A stretch of 7,094 bases of DNA. Origin: Actinomycetes bacterium. Lineage in GTDB: Bacteria > Actinomycetota > Actinomycetes > Actinomycetales > JAJYRW01. The position numbers were made by a program, and so were the translations under genes. Under the pieces are notes generated by a model that did not search any database, was not told the DNA's origin, and saw only the letters and a program-made list of their open reading frames with translations. The stretch spans positions 1-7,094 of the forward strand of contig JAJYRW010000069.1 of the NCBI GenBank assembly GCA_021793895.1. Direction: 5' to 3'. Positions 1 through 6,584 of the stretch are shown in pieces (the first letter of the stretch is position 1; each line of letters begins with the position of its first letter).

Positions 1-1308
1 GGTGTCCTGCGCCCCACCACGCGCCGCCCCATTTTGTTGCATAACCCCGCAGATGAAAACCCGGCCGGGCCCGCACTGGCAGCCGAGGTGGAACTGCGCA
101 GCGCGCCCGAAGTGCCCCGCGGGCTGGCGCTGATTGATTCTCCCGATATTGATTCGATTCTCAAAGAAAACCGCGATCGGGCGCTCAAAGTATTAAGCGG
201 CGCCGACCTGTGGTTGTTTGTCACGACCCCCACGCGTTACGGCGATGCGGTGCCCTGGGAAGTCCTCGAACAGGCCGCCGAGCGCGATGCGGCGATTGCC
301 GTCGTCCTCAATCGCACCAGTGCGGAAGAAAAACGCGACGTCAGGCTGGATCTTGCCCGGCAGCTGCGAGAAACAAAGTTAGGGACGGCGCCCCTCTTCG
401 TGATCCCGGATGCCGGAGCGCATCACGGGCTACTGGATAGCGAAGCGGTCGAGCCGCTGCGCCGGTGGTTGTGGGCGCTGGCGGGAAGCTCACACGCGCG
501 CATCGTGGAACAGCGGTCGCTGCGTGGTGCGCTAGCCAGCGTCTCACAGCCGCTTACGGAACTGGAAGATCTGCTCTATGACCAGGATCAAGCGCTGAAG
601 GATTTGGCCCGGCGCGGCGCGGAGGCTGAAGATCAGGTACGTGATCGGGCGAAGCGGCCCTGGGCGGAAATCGAGCCGGCCGCCAGCAGTTTGGCAGACG
701 CCTGGCGCGCCCACGCCGACACCTGGCACGTGCTGAACGTCTCGAGCGGGGAGCGGCTGAAAATTCGCCGCAAGGATCGCGCCGCCGTCGCCGCTGCGCT
801 GGACGAAGTCGCTGCGGCGATCACAAAAGAACTTCAGAACCTGGCACGTAATCAGTACAAACTACTCAATGGCGCCATTTTAAAGGCGGTCGCCGAAGTA
901 GAATTGGAAGAAGAGTGGACGCAGGCCGCCCAAGAACCCGACGTGAAATCCGATCGTTTTGATAAATGGAAAACGACCGTGGAGGAAACCGCGGCGGAAT
1001 GGGAGCGTGACCGCAGCAAAAAATTACGGCGCGCCCAAACCCGGGCACTGGGGGCTGGCCACACCGCCATATTGCTGCAGGCCGGCGCAATGGGCATCCG
1101 GGGTGCGCGCGCGCTGGTAGGCACCGTTTTTGGCGAACCTGGCGTTGAAACGGCGACGACACTCGGCGAGAAATTACAAACCGTCCAGGGTGAGGTAACC
1201 GACCAGGTGGTGGCCGCCGTCCAAAATCAATTGGTCCCACTGCTGCCGATGCGAAAGAGTGGGCAACAACTAGCAAAAGCCACCCGACGGCTTCAGGAGG
1301 TTCGATGA
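1..1308 (+). CDS. Dynamin-like GTPase, soluble member of a pair (5' end outside window)
   Basis: The reading frame is open from base 1, so the TTG at 34 is not the real start; the N-terminus and P-loop lie upstream of the window. Counting residue 1 at base 1, the visible G-domain has an RPTT switch I (G2, residues 4-7) and a DSPD G3 motif (46-49). NRTS (104-107) sits where NKxD (G4) is expected, so the usual G4 aspartate is missing. The RPTT and DxPD segments match the downstream gene's product, so the two are paralogues. After the G-domain comes a long charged, helical, partly coiled-coil-like region (about 160-345). A Gly/Ala-rich, mildly hydrophobic stretch (about 350-377) follows, which could be a membrane-touching paddle; no clear transmembrane helix is present. 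It overlaps the next gene by four bases (ATGA), so the two are probably cotranslated. Streptomyces DynA/DynB are the best-known paired actinobacterial dynamins, acting at division septa. Equating this protein with either one is inference. Confidence 0.85.
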   Translation, partial: GVLRPTTRRPILLHNPADENPAGPALAAEVELRSAPEVPRGLALIDSPDIDSILKENRDRALKVLSGADLWLFVTTPTRYGDAVPWEVLEQAAERDAAIAVVLNRTSAEEKRDVRLDLARQLRETKLGTAPLFVIPDAGAHHGLLDSEAVEPLRRWLWALAGSSHARIVEQRSLRGALASVSQPLTELEDLLYDQDQALKDLARRGAEAEDQVRDRAKRPWAEIEPAASSLADAWRAHADTWHVLNVSSGERLKIRRKDRAAVAAALDEVAAAITKELQNLARNQYKLLNGAILKAVAEVELEEEWTQAAQEPDVKSDRFDKWKTTVEETAAEWERDRSKKLRRAQTRALGAGHTAILLQAGAMGIRGARALVGTVFGEPGVETATTLGEKLQTVQGEVTDQVVAAVQNQLVPLLPMRKSGQQLAKATRRLQEVR

Positions 1309-2954
1309 GCACCGACCCGCAGGCACAGCGATCTTCCACCCTCTTGACGGAGCGCTTCGTTGCGGTTGAACGAGCCGCAGTCCAGGCGGGGGAGCGAATC
1401 CCAGTTGAGGCATCAAGCCAATTGCATGAACATCTTGATGCGATTCGGGATCGCCTGGCCGTGGGCGTTGACTACACGGTTGTGGCGCTGGTTGGGGGAA
1501 CCGGTAGTGGCAAGTCATCACTGTTTAACGTGCTTACCGGAATCGACTTTGCCGATGTGGGCGTGAAGCGGCCCACCACCTCCCAACCCCTGGCATGCGT
1601 GTGGGGCAACTCGGCCGATGAGCTTTTGGACCACCTGGGAATCGCCGCAGAAAATCGATACACACGCGAGTCTGAACTTGACGTCGGCACGGAAGAGGAA
1701 CTGCGCGGACTGGTTTTGGTGGACGTGCCCGATCACGACTCGGTGGCGGAGCATCATCGCGAGTATGTGGACCAAATTGTTCCGCGAGCCGACGTGCTCA
1801 TTTGGGTACTAGACCCGCAAAAATACGCAGACGCTGCCGTCCATACCCGCTATCTGCAAGAATTAGGCGGCCATGAACGCTCACTGATGGTGGTATTGAA
1901 CAAAATAGACACCATTCCCGAAGTTGCCGTCCCCTCACTTCTCTCCGACATCAAACGACTGCTTACCGAAGACGGCCTCGATGATGTGCCCGTGGAGGCG
2001 GTTTCGACCTTCACTTCGGAGGGGATCGCCGGGCTGCGTGACGTATTGGCGCGCCTGACACAAACCCGGTCTGCCGCCGCAGTGCGAGCCGCCGTCGACC
2101 TGCGCGCTGTGGGCGATTTGCTGGCGCCCACGGTTGCAGAAGGGGAACCGAAGCGCGATGACCTTCCTATTTCGGCGGCCGCGGCGACTTTGGCGGAAGC
2201 GGGCGATGCGCTTGCCTTGCAGGCCCGGATGCGCGATGCCCTCCTCGAGGTGGACGACCGCGGTGGTTTGCCCGAAATTTCAGATGAACACCCAATCGAT
2301 GCCGAACTGGTTGAGTCAGCGCGCGAAAAAATCATCACACCGGCACAGGAGGGATTGCCCCAGTTGTGGGCGCAGTCCGTTGCCGCAGCAGTTCCCCTAG
2401 CGGACGATCTGGGCACGAGTTTACGTTCAGCACTCCAAGCAGTGCCGCTGCCAGAGCCACCGCGAAAGTTGCGCCGCGCCCGGGTTTTCTTCTCGTTTTT
2501 ATTTACGCTGCTCTTTCTTATCGGCGCCGGCTGGGCGGCGTGGCTGGCCATCGCTCCGGCTAGCGCGCCCGCCGCGCCGCAGTGGCACATTCCTTATCTA
2601 ACCGATCAGCTCGCGAAATGGGATCTTGCCCAAATCGTCATCCCGGTCATTTTGGCGGTCATCAGTTTGCTGCTCCTCTTGCTGAGTTTGGCGATTTTTG
2701 CCCGGCAGTTGCGGAAGGTTCGGGATGAACGCTCGCGTGACTATGGGGAGGGGCTGCGCGCGGCAGCGGCATCGCTGGTGGGTGAGCGGATCGTTGGGCC
2801 GATTGTTACTGTGCACCACTCCCATCGCGAGGTGCGCGAAGCCATCACCGGGGTGCAAGCCGAACTTGCGGGCAAGCGCCCAAGTGAGGTTGTGCATGAA
2901 TCAAATACTGAGACCACCGCCAATGATCGCGCCACTGATTTAGAGCGTAATTAG
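1305..2954 (+). CDS. Dynamin-like GTPase with two C-terminal membrane segments
   Basis: This is a complete 549-residue protein. The start is set by AGGAGG at 1295-1300, four bases before the ATG, which overlaps the previous stop as ATGA. G-domain motifs are all present: P-loop GGTGSGKS (64-71), RPTT switch I (89-92), DVPD for G3 (140-143) and NKID for G4 (199-202). An Ala/Glu-rich helical region follows (about 250-380). Two hydrophobic spans, about 394-417 and 442-466, form a hairpin that would leave both ends in the cytoplasm. The C-terminus (about 467-549) is charged and polar. The product should bind and hydrolyse GTP at the inner face of the membrane with its neighbour. By analogy with actinobacterial DynA/DynB and other bacterial dynamins, the role may be septum formation, membrane remodelling or membrane stress defence. 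The general class is secure, the exact role is not. The same frame continues past the TAG stop into an LPXTG cassette, described separately. Confidence 0.92.
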   Translation: MSTDPQAQRSSTLLTERFVAVERAAVQAGERIPVEASSQLHEHLDAIRDRLAVGVDYTVVALVGGTGSGKSSLFNVLTGIDFADVGVKRPTTSQPLACVWGNSADELLDHLGIAAENRYTRESELDVGTEEELRGLVLVDVPDHDSVAEHHREYVDQIVPRADVLIWVLDPQKYADAAVHTRYLQELGGHERSLMVVLNKIDTIPEVAVPSLLSDIKRLLTEDGLDDVPVEAVSTFTSEGIAGLRDVLARLTQTRSAAAVRAAVDLRAVGDLLAPTVAEGEPKRDDLPISAAAATLAEAGDALALQARMRDALLEVDDRGGLPEISDEHPIDAELVESAREKIITPAQEGLPQLWAQSVAAAVPLADDLGTSLRSALQAVPLPEPPRKLRRARVFFSFLFTLLFLIGAGWAAWLAIAPASAPAAPQWHIPYLTDQLAKWDLAQIVIPVILAVISLLLLLLSLAIFARQLRKVRDERSRDYGEGLRAAAASLVGERIVGPIVTVHHSHREVREAITGVQAELAGKRPSEVVHESNTETTANDRATDLERN

Positions 2955-2964
2955 CCACGTAATT
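2946..2964 (+). repeat. Short direct repeat CGTAATT spanning the GTPase stop
   Basis: CGTAATT occurs at 2946-2952 and again at 2958-2964, a 12-bp period. The first copy includes the T of the TAG stop. The second lies at the start of the LPXTG-encoding stretch. It may mark a recombination or slippage junction between the GTPase gene and the surface-protein remnant. A seven-base match this close can also arise by chance. Confidence 0.5.
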
Positions 2965-3272
2965 GCGAAGAAGATCCCAGTGATCCCGAGGATCCCGAAG
3001 AACCAGGCGATCCAGAAGATCCCGAAGGCCCAAGTGACCCGGGGCGCCCGGAAAACCCGGGCACTCCACGGGATCCAAACAACCCGAACGACCCAAACGA
3101 TCCCACGGAACCAGGCAACCCCGGTGACGGAGGAGCGGGAGAAAATAATGCGGGCACTAACGAAAGCACACTGCCGCATACCGGTGCGGGTCTGGCTGCG
3201 CTAGCCGCTGCGGCTGCGCTTCTTGTGATCTCCGGTTTGGTACTGGTCAAGATGCTTCGCCGACGCGCCTAA
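2955..3272 (+). pseudogene. Orphan LPXTG cell-wall sorting cassette (3' remnant of a surface-protein gene)
   Basis: A 105-codon open stretch ends with TAA at 3270-3272 and shares the frame of the GTPase stop just before it. Residues 5-55 are a low-complexity Asp/Pro/Glu/Asn-rich stalk built on repeated GAT-CCN (Asp-Pro) codons. A Gly/Asn/Thr linker follows, then LPHTG (residues 73-77, bases 3171-3185), an Ala/Leu/Val-rich span (about 80-98) and a KMLRRRA tail. This is the full three-part sortase signal: motif, membrane span, positive tail. There is no ATG, GTG or TTG in frame before the LPHTG motif, and no signal peptide or functional domain. As it stands it can be translated only by readthrough of TAG at 2952-2954. 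Readthrough would put LPHTG on the wrong side of the membrane after the GTPase's two spans, unless a further span flips it. I read it as the leftover 3' end of a sortase-anchored protein gene. The coding signal is clear; the pseudogene status is inference. Confidence 0.75.
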
Positions 3273-3277
3273 CGATG

Positions 3278-3300
3278 CTAGATTGAAGCGAAATATCTAG
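3278..3300. repeat. Inverted repeat CTAGAT...ATCTAG
   Basis: Perfect 6-bp arms (3278-3283 and 3295-3300) enclose an 11-base A-rich spacer, starting five bases after the LPXTG stop. It could be a protein-binding site or a weak RNA hairpin. No T-tract follows directly, so it is not called a terminator. Confidence 0.4.
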
Positions 3301-3308
3301 ATCACGAT

Positions 3309-3356
3309 GGACAGGCGTCTCTGTTGCTTTTAAACAGCGGGGGTCCTTTTCGTTTT
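3309..3356 (+). terminator. Probable rho-independent terminator after the GTPase/LPXTG block
   Basis: An outer GGAC/GTCC stem (3309-3312 with 3343-3346) encloses an inner CTGTT/AACAG stem (3321-3325 with 3333-3337). TTTT at 3347-3350 and TTTT at 3353-3356 follow at once. The structure is branched and not a single tight stem, but its place at the end of the plus-strand block and the T-tracts support termination. The internal region between the two stems is unpaired in this reading, which lowers confidence. Confidence 0.5.
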
Positions 3357-3361
3357 ACACA

Positions 3362-3382
3362 GCGCCGGCCACCGGTTGGCGC
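3362..3382. repeat. GC-rich hairpin behind the terminator
   Basis: The 21 bases fold as GCGCC/GGCGC, then two G-T pairs and CC/GG, around an ACC loop. This gives a nine-pair stem starting six bases after the terminator T-tract. No T-run follows, so it is not itself a classical terminator. It could stabilise an RNA end or belong to a small leader RNA for ssb. Confidence 0.45.
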
Positions 3383-3447
3383 ATTTGCCCACGGTCAACA
3401 TTCGCTTGCCTTATCGCGCGAACCTTGGCTCCGGATTGATCCCTAGA

Positions 3448-3490
3448 CCGATTACTGAATGTTCCCCAGTCCGATCACTGAATGATCCCC
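3448..3490. repeat. Two 20-bp direct repeats, 23-bp period, upstream of ssb
   Basis: CCGATTACTGAATGTTCCCC (3448-3467) and CCGATCACTGAATGATCCCC (3471-3490) differ at two positions and are separated by three bases. The second copy contains the perfect inverted repeat GATCA-CTGAA-TGATC (3473-3487); the first holds a degenerate version. Spacing near two helical turns and the position about 120 bp before the ssb start suggest paired binding sites for a regulator. That role is inferred from form and place only. Confidence 0.6.
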
Positions 3491-3610
3491 CGCTTGACGT
3501 CGTAGGCACCTTTCCACGGCTTTAATGACCGGCGATTTTCTCATCCCGGGTAGCAGCACAAAGTGGTTTCTTAACGGATCGGTATCGAGCCAATCCAGGT
3601 AAGGAGAACC

Positions 3611-4144
3611 ATGAGTGAAACATTTATGACCGTTCGGGGCCGGGTCGCGCATAAACCGGAGTTGCACCAAAAAGAAGGCCGCGCGCCTATGACCGTATTT
3701 CGCGTTGGCGTAAACCCGCGCTATTTTGACCGAGGAAAAGGGGAGTGGGTCGACGGGCGCACCGAGTGGTACTCGGTCATGTCGTTCGGCAATCTGGCCC
3801 GCAATACCGCTTTTTCCGTTAATAAGGGCGATCCCGTCATTGTTTATGGGCGTTTCCGTACATCAGAGTGGCAGCCCAAAGAGGGCGGTCCACCGCGACT
3901 CTCGCTCGAGATCATCGCCAGTTCTATCGGCCATGATCTGCGTTTAGGAAGCACCAATTACGCACGCACGCGCTATGAAAGTGAGCATATTGCTGAATTG
4001 GAGAGGCAGCCGCTGCAAAAGGCTGATGTGGAATCTGTAGAAGCTGACGTCGGAAACACTATAGATGAAGAGCACGAAGCAAATGAAGGGCATGAAGATC
4101 AGGCAAGTGACGACTCAAAAATGACGATCGCTGAAAGTTATTAG
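3611..4144 (+). CDS. ssb: Single-stranded DNA-binding protein (SSB family, no canonical C-terminal tip)
   Basis: This is a 177-residue OB-fold SSB. The start is fixed by AAGGAG at 3601-3606, four bases before the ATG. Residues 5-112 carry the fold: an early TVRGRVAHKPEL strand, a FRVGVNPRYFD strand, WVDGRTEWYSVMSFGNLA with the stacking aromatics, the basic turn after NKGDPVIVYGRF, and the SLEIIASSIGHDLR closing strand. The protein should coat single-stranded DNA in replication, recombination and repair. The tail (about 130-177) is acidic (Glu/Asp/His-rich), but the protein ends in ESY and not in the Asp-Asp-x-Pro-Phe tip used by typical SSBs to recruit partners. This suggests a second, specialised SSB and not the main replicative one, which in actinobacteria usually sits near rpsF and rpsR. 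None of those genes is seen here. It is separated from the GTPase block by a probable terminator, so it is likely its own unit, and it ends at a strong hairpin. Confidence 0.9.
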   Translation: MSETFMTVRGRVAHKPELHQKEGRAPMTVFRVGVNPRYFDRGKGEWVDGRTEWYSVMSFGNLARNTAFSVNKGDPVIVYGRFRTSEWQPKEGGPPRLSLEIIASSIGHDLRLGSTNYARTRYESEHIAELERQPLQKADVESVEADVGNTIDEEHEANEGHEDQASDDSKMTIAESY

Positions 4145-4178
4145 TCGTGTTCCCGATTTAATATAGAAAATATACGGC

Positions 4179-4214
4179 GATGGATGGAGCAGAAGTCTTT
4201 CTACTCCATCCATC
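4179..4214. terminator. Strong hairpin between convergent ssb and glycosidase genes, likely bidirectional terminator
   Basis: GATGGATGGAG (4179-4189) pairs perfectly with CTCCATCCATC (4204-4214). Inside, an AGAA/TTCT stem continues beyond one mismatch with a GTCT loop. It lies 34 bases after the ssb stop and seven bases beyond the minus-strand glycosidase stop, as expected for a shared terminator. T-tracts are weak on both sides: TCTATTT follows on the plus strand, TATATTTTC on the minus strand. The hairpin is flanked exactly by TACGGC at 4173-4178 and 4215-4220. Confidence 0.75.
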
Positions 4215-4221
4215 TACGGCT

Positions 4222-6519
4222 CTATTTAACGAAAACAGTGATCGGTTCGCTGCGAGTTATCCCGTTATCGTTAATAAATTCCGCCACGTACGTATAGTGC
4301 CCTGAGGCTCGCTGAGGAACCTGCGTCTGCACGGTCTGGTGTTGGGGGGTTGCCTCATCGAGAGTAGTTTTTTCGATATAGGCTCCATTTTCCAAAAGCC
4401 TAAATTCAGAAGCATTTGTTCCCCACCATAAATTTGCGGTGATCGTGAAGTCGGATGTGCCACTCCAGTTATCGTGACTTAATACGGGTTGACCGGGGTG
4501 AGCATCCGCTACGGTGACGGTCAGCGGATCAGTAACCGTTGTGCCCTCAGAATTCGTCAACACAGCCTGGTAGGCGTATTCGCCATTGGGACGATTTTCA
4601 AAATCGAAGTCTAATGACTGAGGCAGGGGACCATTTGGCGTAAGATCTCTAGTGTCTACAACGGAACCATTTTCCAGCAGTGTGATCTTGCTGGCATTTG
4701 CGCCCCAGTTCAAGTCCGCCTTCACTGAATAGTTTCCATCATGCTGTCCAATTAACCACCCGCTGGTTGAGGTGAGACGCATCTCACCGGGTAGCGCAAT
4801 TTCCGTATCAGTATCTAGGTCTTGATTATGCAGACACTCAACGCGTTCCAACGCTGTGGGCGAGAAGCGGAACCAGTCAAATGAAGCCGCTATTTCGGTG
4901 GCCTCGGTATCACCCATAAAAGCGTAAGGTCCGATGTGCGTGAATCCTGCATTCTGGACATCAATATCGCGACCATAATTTTCAAACGTCTCACCATCAT
5001 AGGAAACGCTTGCTTTGATCGTTGAGCCATCATTTGTTAGACGAAGCCACAGCGTCGTTGCTCCGGCGACTTTTGGAGCACCGGAATCCTGGCGGTTATT
5101 GCCATCGCGGTGGTATACGAGTTCAACAGTTGGTCCAGGTGTTGCTCTCCCCAGATCAAACTTTGCATAGTGACTATCGCTTGCATAAAGCAATAATCCG
5201 GCCTGCTGGAACCGCTCAGTTGCATCAATATTGACCTTTGTTGTCACTTCCCACGGTTCATCGGGTAATTCTTGTTGAATTAGCGGCGCACCTGCGACAC
5301 CTGCAGCATACGTCGGGATGTGCAGTGCTCCGTCATCTAAGAAGTGGCGCGCGTCTTCCGCCCGGAGGGTGCGATGCCAGACGTCGGTTGACAGCTCAGC
5401 AGTGTCAAATTCATCGCTGCCGGAAGCTGAGCAGTGGGCATTAAGCGGATCCGTGGGATCAGGGGCGAAGATGTTGCCTTCTTGAACGGGTTTAGCGGGA
5501 AAACCGTCTTTCGCGAAGGCGATCGTTGCTCCTAGCCGATCTCCGGCTTCATAAAATAGGTATGTCTGCCCATCATGTGTAACTATCTCGGGCGCAGCAA
5601 CCCTGCCCGTATCAGCACCAACACCGCTCGAGCTGTGGAGCAGTAAAGGTTCCTCGCCCACATTTCGCAGTGTTTGATCAATTGTGCGGGCGTATATTGA
5701 GCCACTTGAGGCGTGATAGGTGACGTATAAAGTGCCGTTCCATTCCCATAGGTTGGCGCTGGAAACGTTCTGACCTTCTACCTGCCCGGGTTCAACGACA
5801 TAGCCAGGCACAACTTCCCAGTTTTCTCCGTCTAGAGATTCAGCAAGCCGAATCCGCCGGATGTCATCCCGCTCATTGGCCATGTAAAACATGCCGTACT
5901 GATAAGGAGAATCCGGATTCGGATGCTCGAACACACGTGCATAACTTGTTTCGGTGACCTCGGCGCCGCTCATGCTGTTTTCTAAGGCTGTTCCGCCATA
6001 ACTGAAGTGGATGCCATCTGAACTTGTAGCCCAGCGGGTGTGTGAATTTTCGCCATGGAAATAAAGATAAACTTCTTCTTCGGATTCCATCCAAATCGTC
6101 TCTGGTGTGGAGACGTGTGAAACATCGAAATGTGGCTCCCACTTGCTGGGAATAATAGGGTTATCTTCATACTCGGTCCACGGACCGTCGAGGCTATCTG
6201 AATACATTAGTGATATGCCACCGGGGGGATCATGTGGCGCGTAATATAAGTACCATTCACCCAAAGGATCATCAAGATAATACCCAGCGTGGAAGATGCT
6301 TGGAAAAATATATTCATTAGTCGGGTTGAATGACATTGACGATTTGTCAGTGACTATTTCTTGGAATCCAAAATTTGGCCAGCCATCCGGCACCTCTTCG
6401 GCCTGCGCATGTGCTTGGGGGACATCGCTTGCCGTGACGAGGCCGATTGCTAGTAGCAAGGCAAGGAGCATCCGCGCAACAGTACGCGGATTCCTTGTGG
6501 CTCCTTGGTCGATCATCAT
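4222..6519 (-). CDS. Secreted multidomain beta-propeller glycosidase-like protein with DUF1349-type and Ig-like domains
   Basis: This 765-residue exported protein begins with a signal peptide: Arg at 9, 12 and 16, hydrophobic core about 18-30, likely cleavage after AHA at 38. Residues about 48-350 look like a five-bladed beta-propeller of the GH43/GH32/GH130 kind. Blade-type motifs recur (SDSLDGPW 107-114, SSDGIHF 166-172, AESLDGENW 226-234, AFAKDG 334-339). Acidic candidates sit in STPET (E140) and AAPEI (E311). The exact family and catalytic residues are not certain. Residues about 367-556 resemble a DUF1349/beta-xylosidase C-terminal concanavalin-like domain (SDEFD at the start, FDWFRFSP at the end). 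Two Ig-like repeats follow (about 579-670 and 675-764), sharing an N/WWGxNAS...LLENG motif, as in tails of bacterial chitinases and amylases. There is no LPXTG, so it should be freely secreted. The likely role is cleavage or binding of a plant or host glycan. The divergent LacI gene suggests induction by a released sugar. G+C is lower than in the GTPase genes. The double ATG at the start has only a weak GAGCGG ribosome site; the alternative start at Met17 would remove the signal peptide's positive region. Confidence 0.85.
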   Translation of the reverse strand: MMIDQGATRNPRTVARMLLALLLAIGLVTASDVPQAHAQAEEVPDGWPNFGFQEIVTDKSSMSFNPTNEYIFPSIFHAGYYLDDPLGEWYLYYAPHDPPGGISLMYSDSLDGPWTEYEDNPIIPSKWEPHFDVSHVSTPETIWMESEEEVYLYFHGENSHTRWATSSDGIHFSYGGTALENSMSGAEVTETSYARVFEHPNPDSPYQYGMFYMANERDDIRRIRLAESLDGENWEVVPGYVVEPGQVEGQNVSSANLWEWNGTLYVTYHASSGSIYARTIDQTLRNVGEEPLLLHSSSGVGADTGRVAAPEIVTHDGQTYLFYEAGDRLGATIAFAKDGFPAKPVQEGNIFAPDPTDPLNAHCSASGSDEFDTAELSTDVWHRTLRAEDARHFLDDGALHIPTYAAGVAGAPLIQQELPDEPWEVTTKVNIDATERFQQAGLLLYASDSHYAKFDLGRATPGPTVELVYHRDGNNRQDSGAPKVAGATTLWLRLTNDGSTIKASVSYDGETFENYGRDIDVQNAGFTHIGPYAFMGDTEATEIAASFDWFRFSPTALERVECLHNQDLDTDTEIALPGEMRLTSTSGWLIGQHDGNYSVKADLNWGANASKITLLENGSVVDTRDLTPNGPLPQSLDFDFENRPNGEYAYQAVLTNSEGTTVTDPLTVTVADAHPGQPVLSHDNWSGTSDFTITANLWWGTNASEFRLLENGAYIEKTTLDEATPQHQTVQTQVPQRASGHYTYVAEFINDNGITRSEPITVFVK

Positions 6520-6543
6520 TGACCGCTCACTTTCTCATCGAAG

Positions 6544-6572
6544 TTGACAAACAGTGCAAGAGGGTGTGTAAA
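6544..6572 (+). promoter_or_regulatory. Candidate promoter for the LacI-family gene
   Basis: TTGACA (6544-6549) is a perfect -35 hexamer, with TGTAAA (6567-6572) 17 bases downstream as a moderate -10. Transcription would start near 6580, immediately before the 20-bp palindrome, and leave a leader of roughly 115 bases before the lacI-type ATG at 6696. This is prediction from sequence only. Confidence 0.5.
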
Positions 6573-6584
6573 CTCTAAACCGTT

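Larger units (their letters stand above)
3273..3610. other. Gene-free stretch upstream of ssb, with hairpins and repeats
   Basis: No convincing gene was found on either strand in these 338 bases. The stretch holds, in order, a CTAGAT/ATCTAG inverted repeat, a terminator-like structure with T-tracts, a GC-rich hairpin, two copies of a 20-bp direct repeat and the ssb ribosome site. A TTGACG box at 3494-3499 could be a -35 element. The nearest AT-rich hexamer, TTTAAT at 3521-3526, is 21 bases downstream, too far for a standard promoter, so no ssb promoter is called. Confidence 0.6.

Noticed and set aside
34..36. TTG as start of the first GTPase gene
   Set aside because: The frame is open back to base 1 and the upstream codons encode the RPTT switch I motif, so the gene clearly begins outside the window.
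866..1339. 157-residue minus-strand open frame
   Set aside because: It is antisense to the end of the first GTPase gene and its junction with the second, with Pro/Arg-rich shadow composition and no domain.
1850..2590. 246-residue minus-strand open frame
   Set aside because: It lies entirely opposite the dynamin-like gene, is Ser/Ala/Arg-rich with no recognisable domain, and is a typical shadow in GC-rich DNA.
2952..2954. Programmed TAG readthrough or recoding as the main explanation for the LPXTG stretch
   Set aside because: No recoding signal was seen, and the GTPase's two membrane spans would leave the LPHTG motif in the cytoplasm. It is kept only as a testable alternative.
2980..3204. 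Plus-strand ATG-started open frame over the DP-rich region
   Set aside because: It is a frame-shifted reading of the same repeats, basic and low complexity. It lacks the sorting signal, which is encoded in the other frame.
2951..3250. Minus-strand open frame encoding collagen-like Gly-x-x repeats
   Set aside because: It is the antisense of the Asp/Pro-rich codons (GAT-CCN) of the LPXTG stalk; there is no credible ribosome site, and the plus-strand frame ends in a textbook sortase signal.
3494..3526. Promoter TTGACG...TTTAAT for ssb
   Set aside because: The spacing is 21 bases, outside the normal 16-18 range, and no better -10 box fits the TTGACG.
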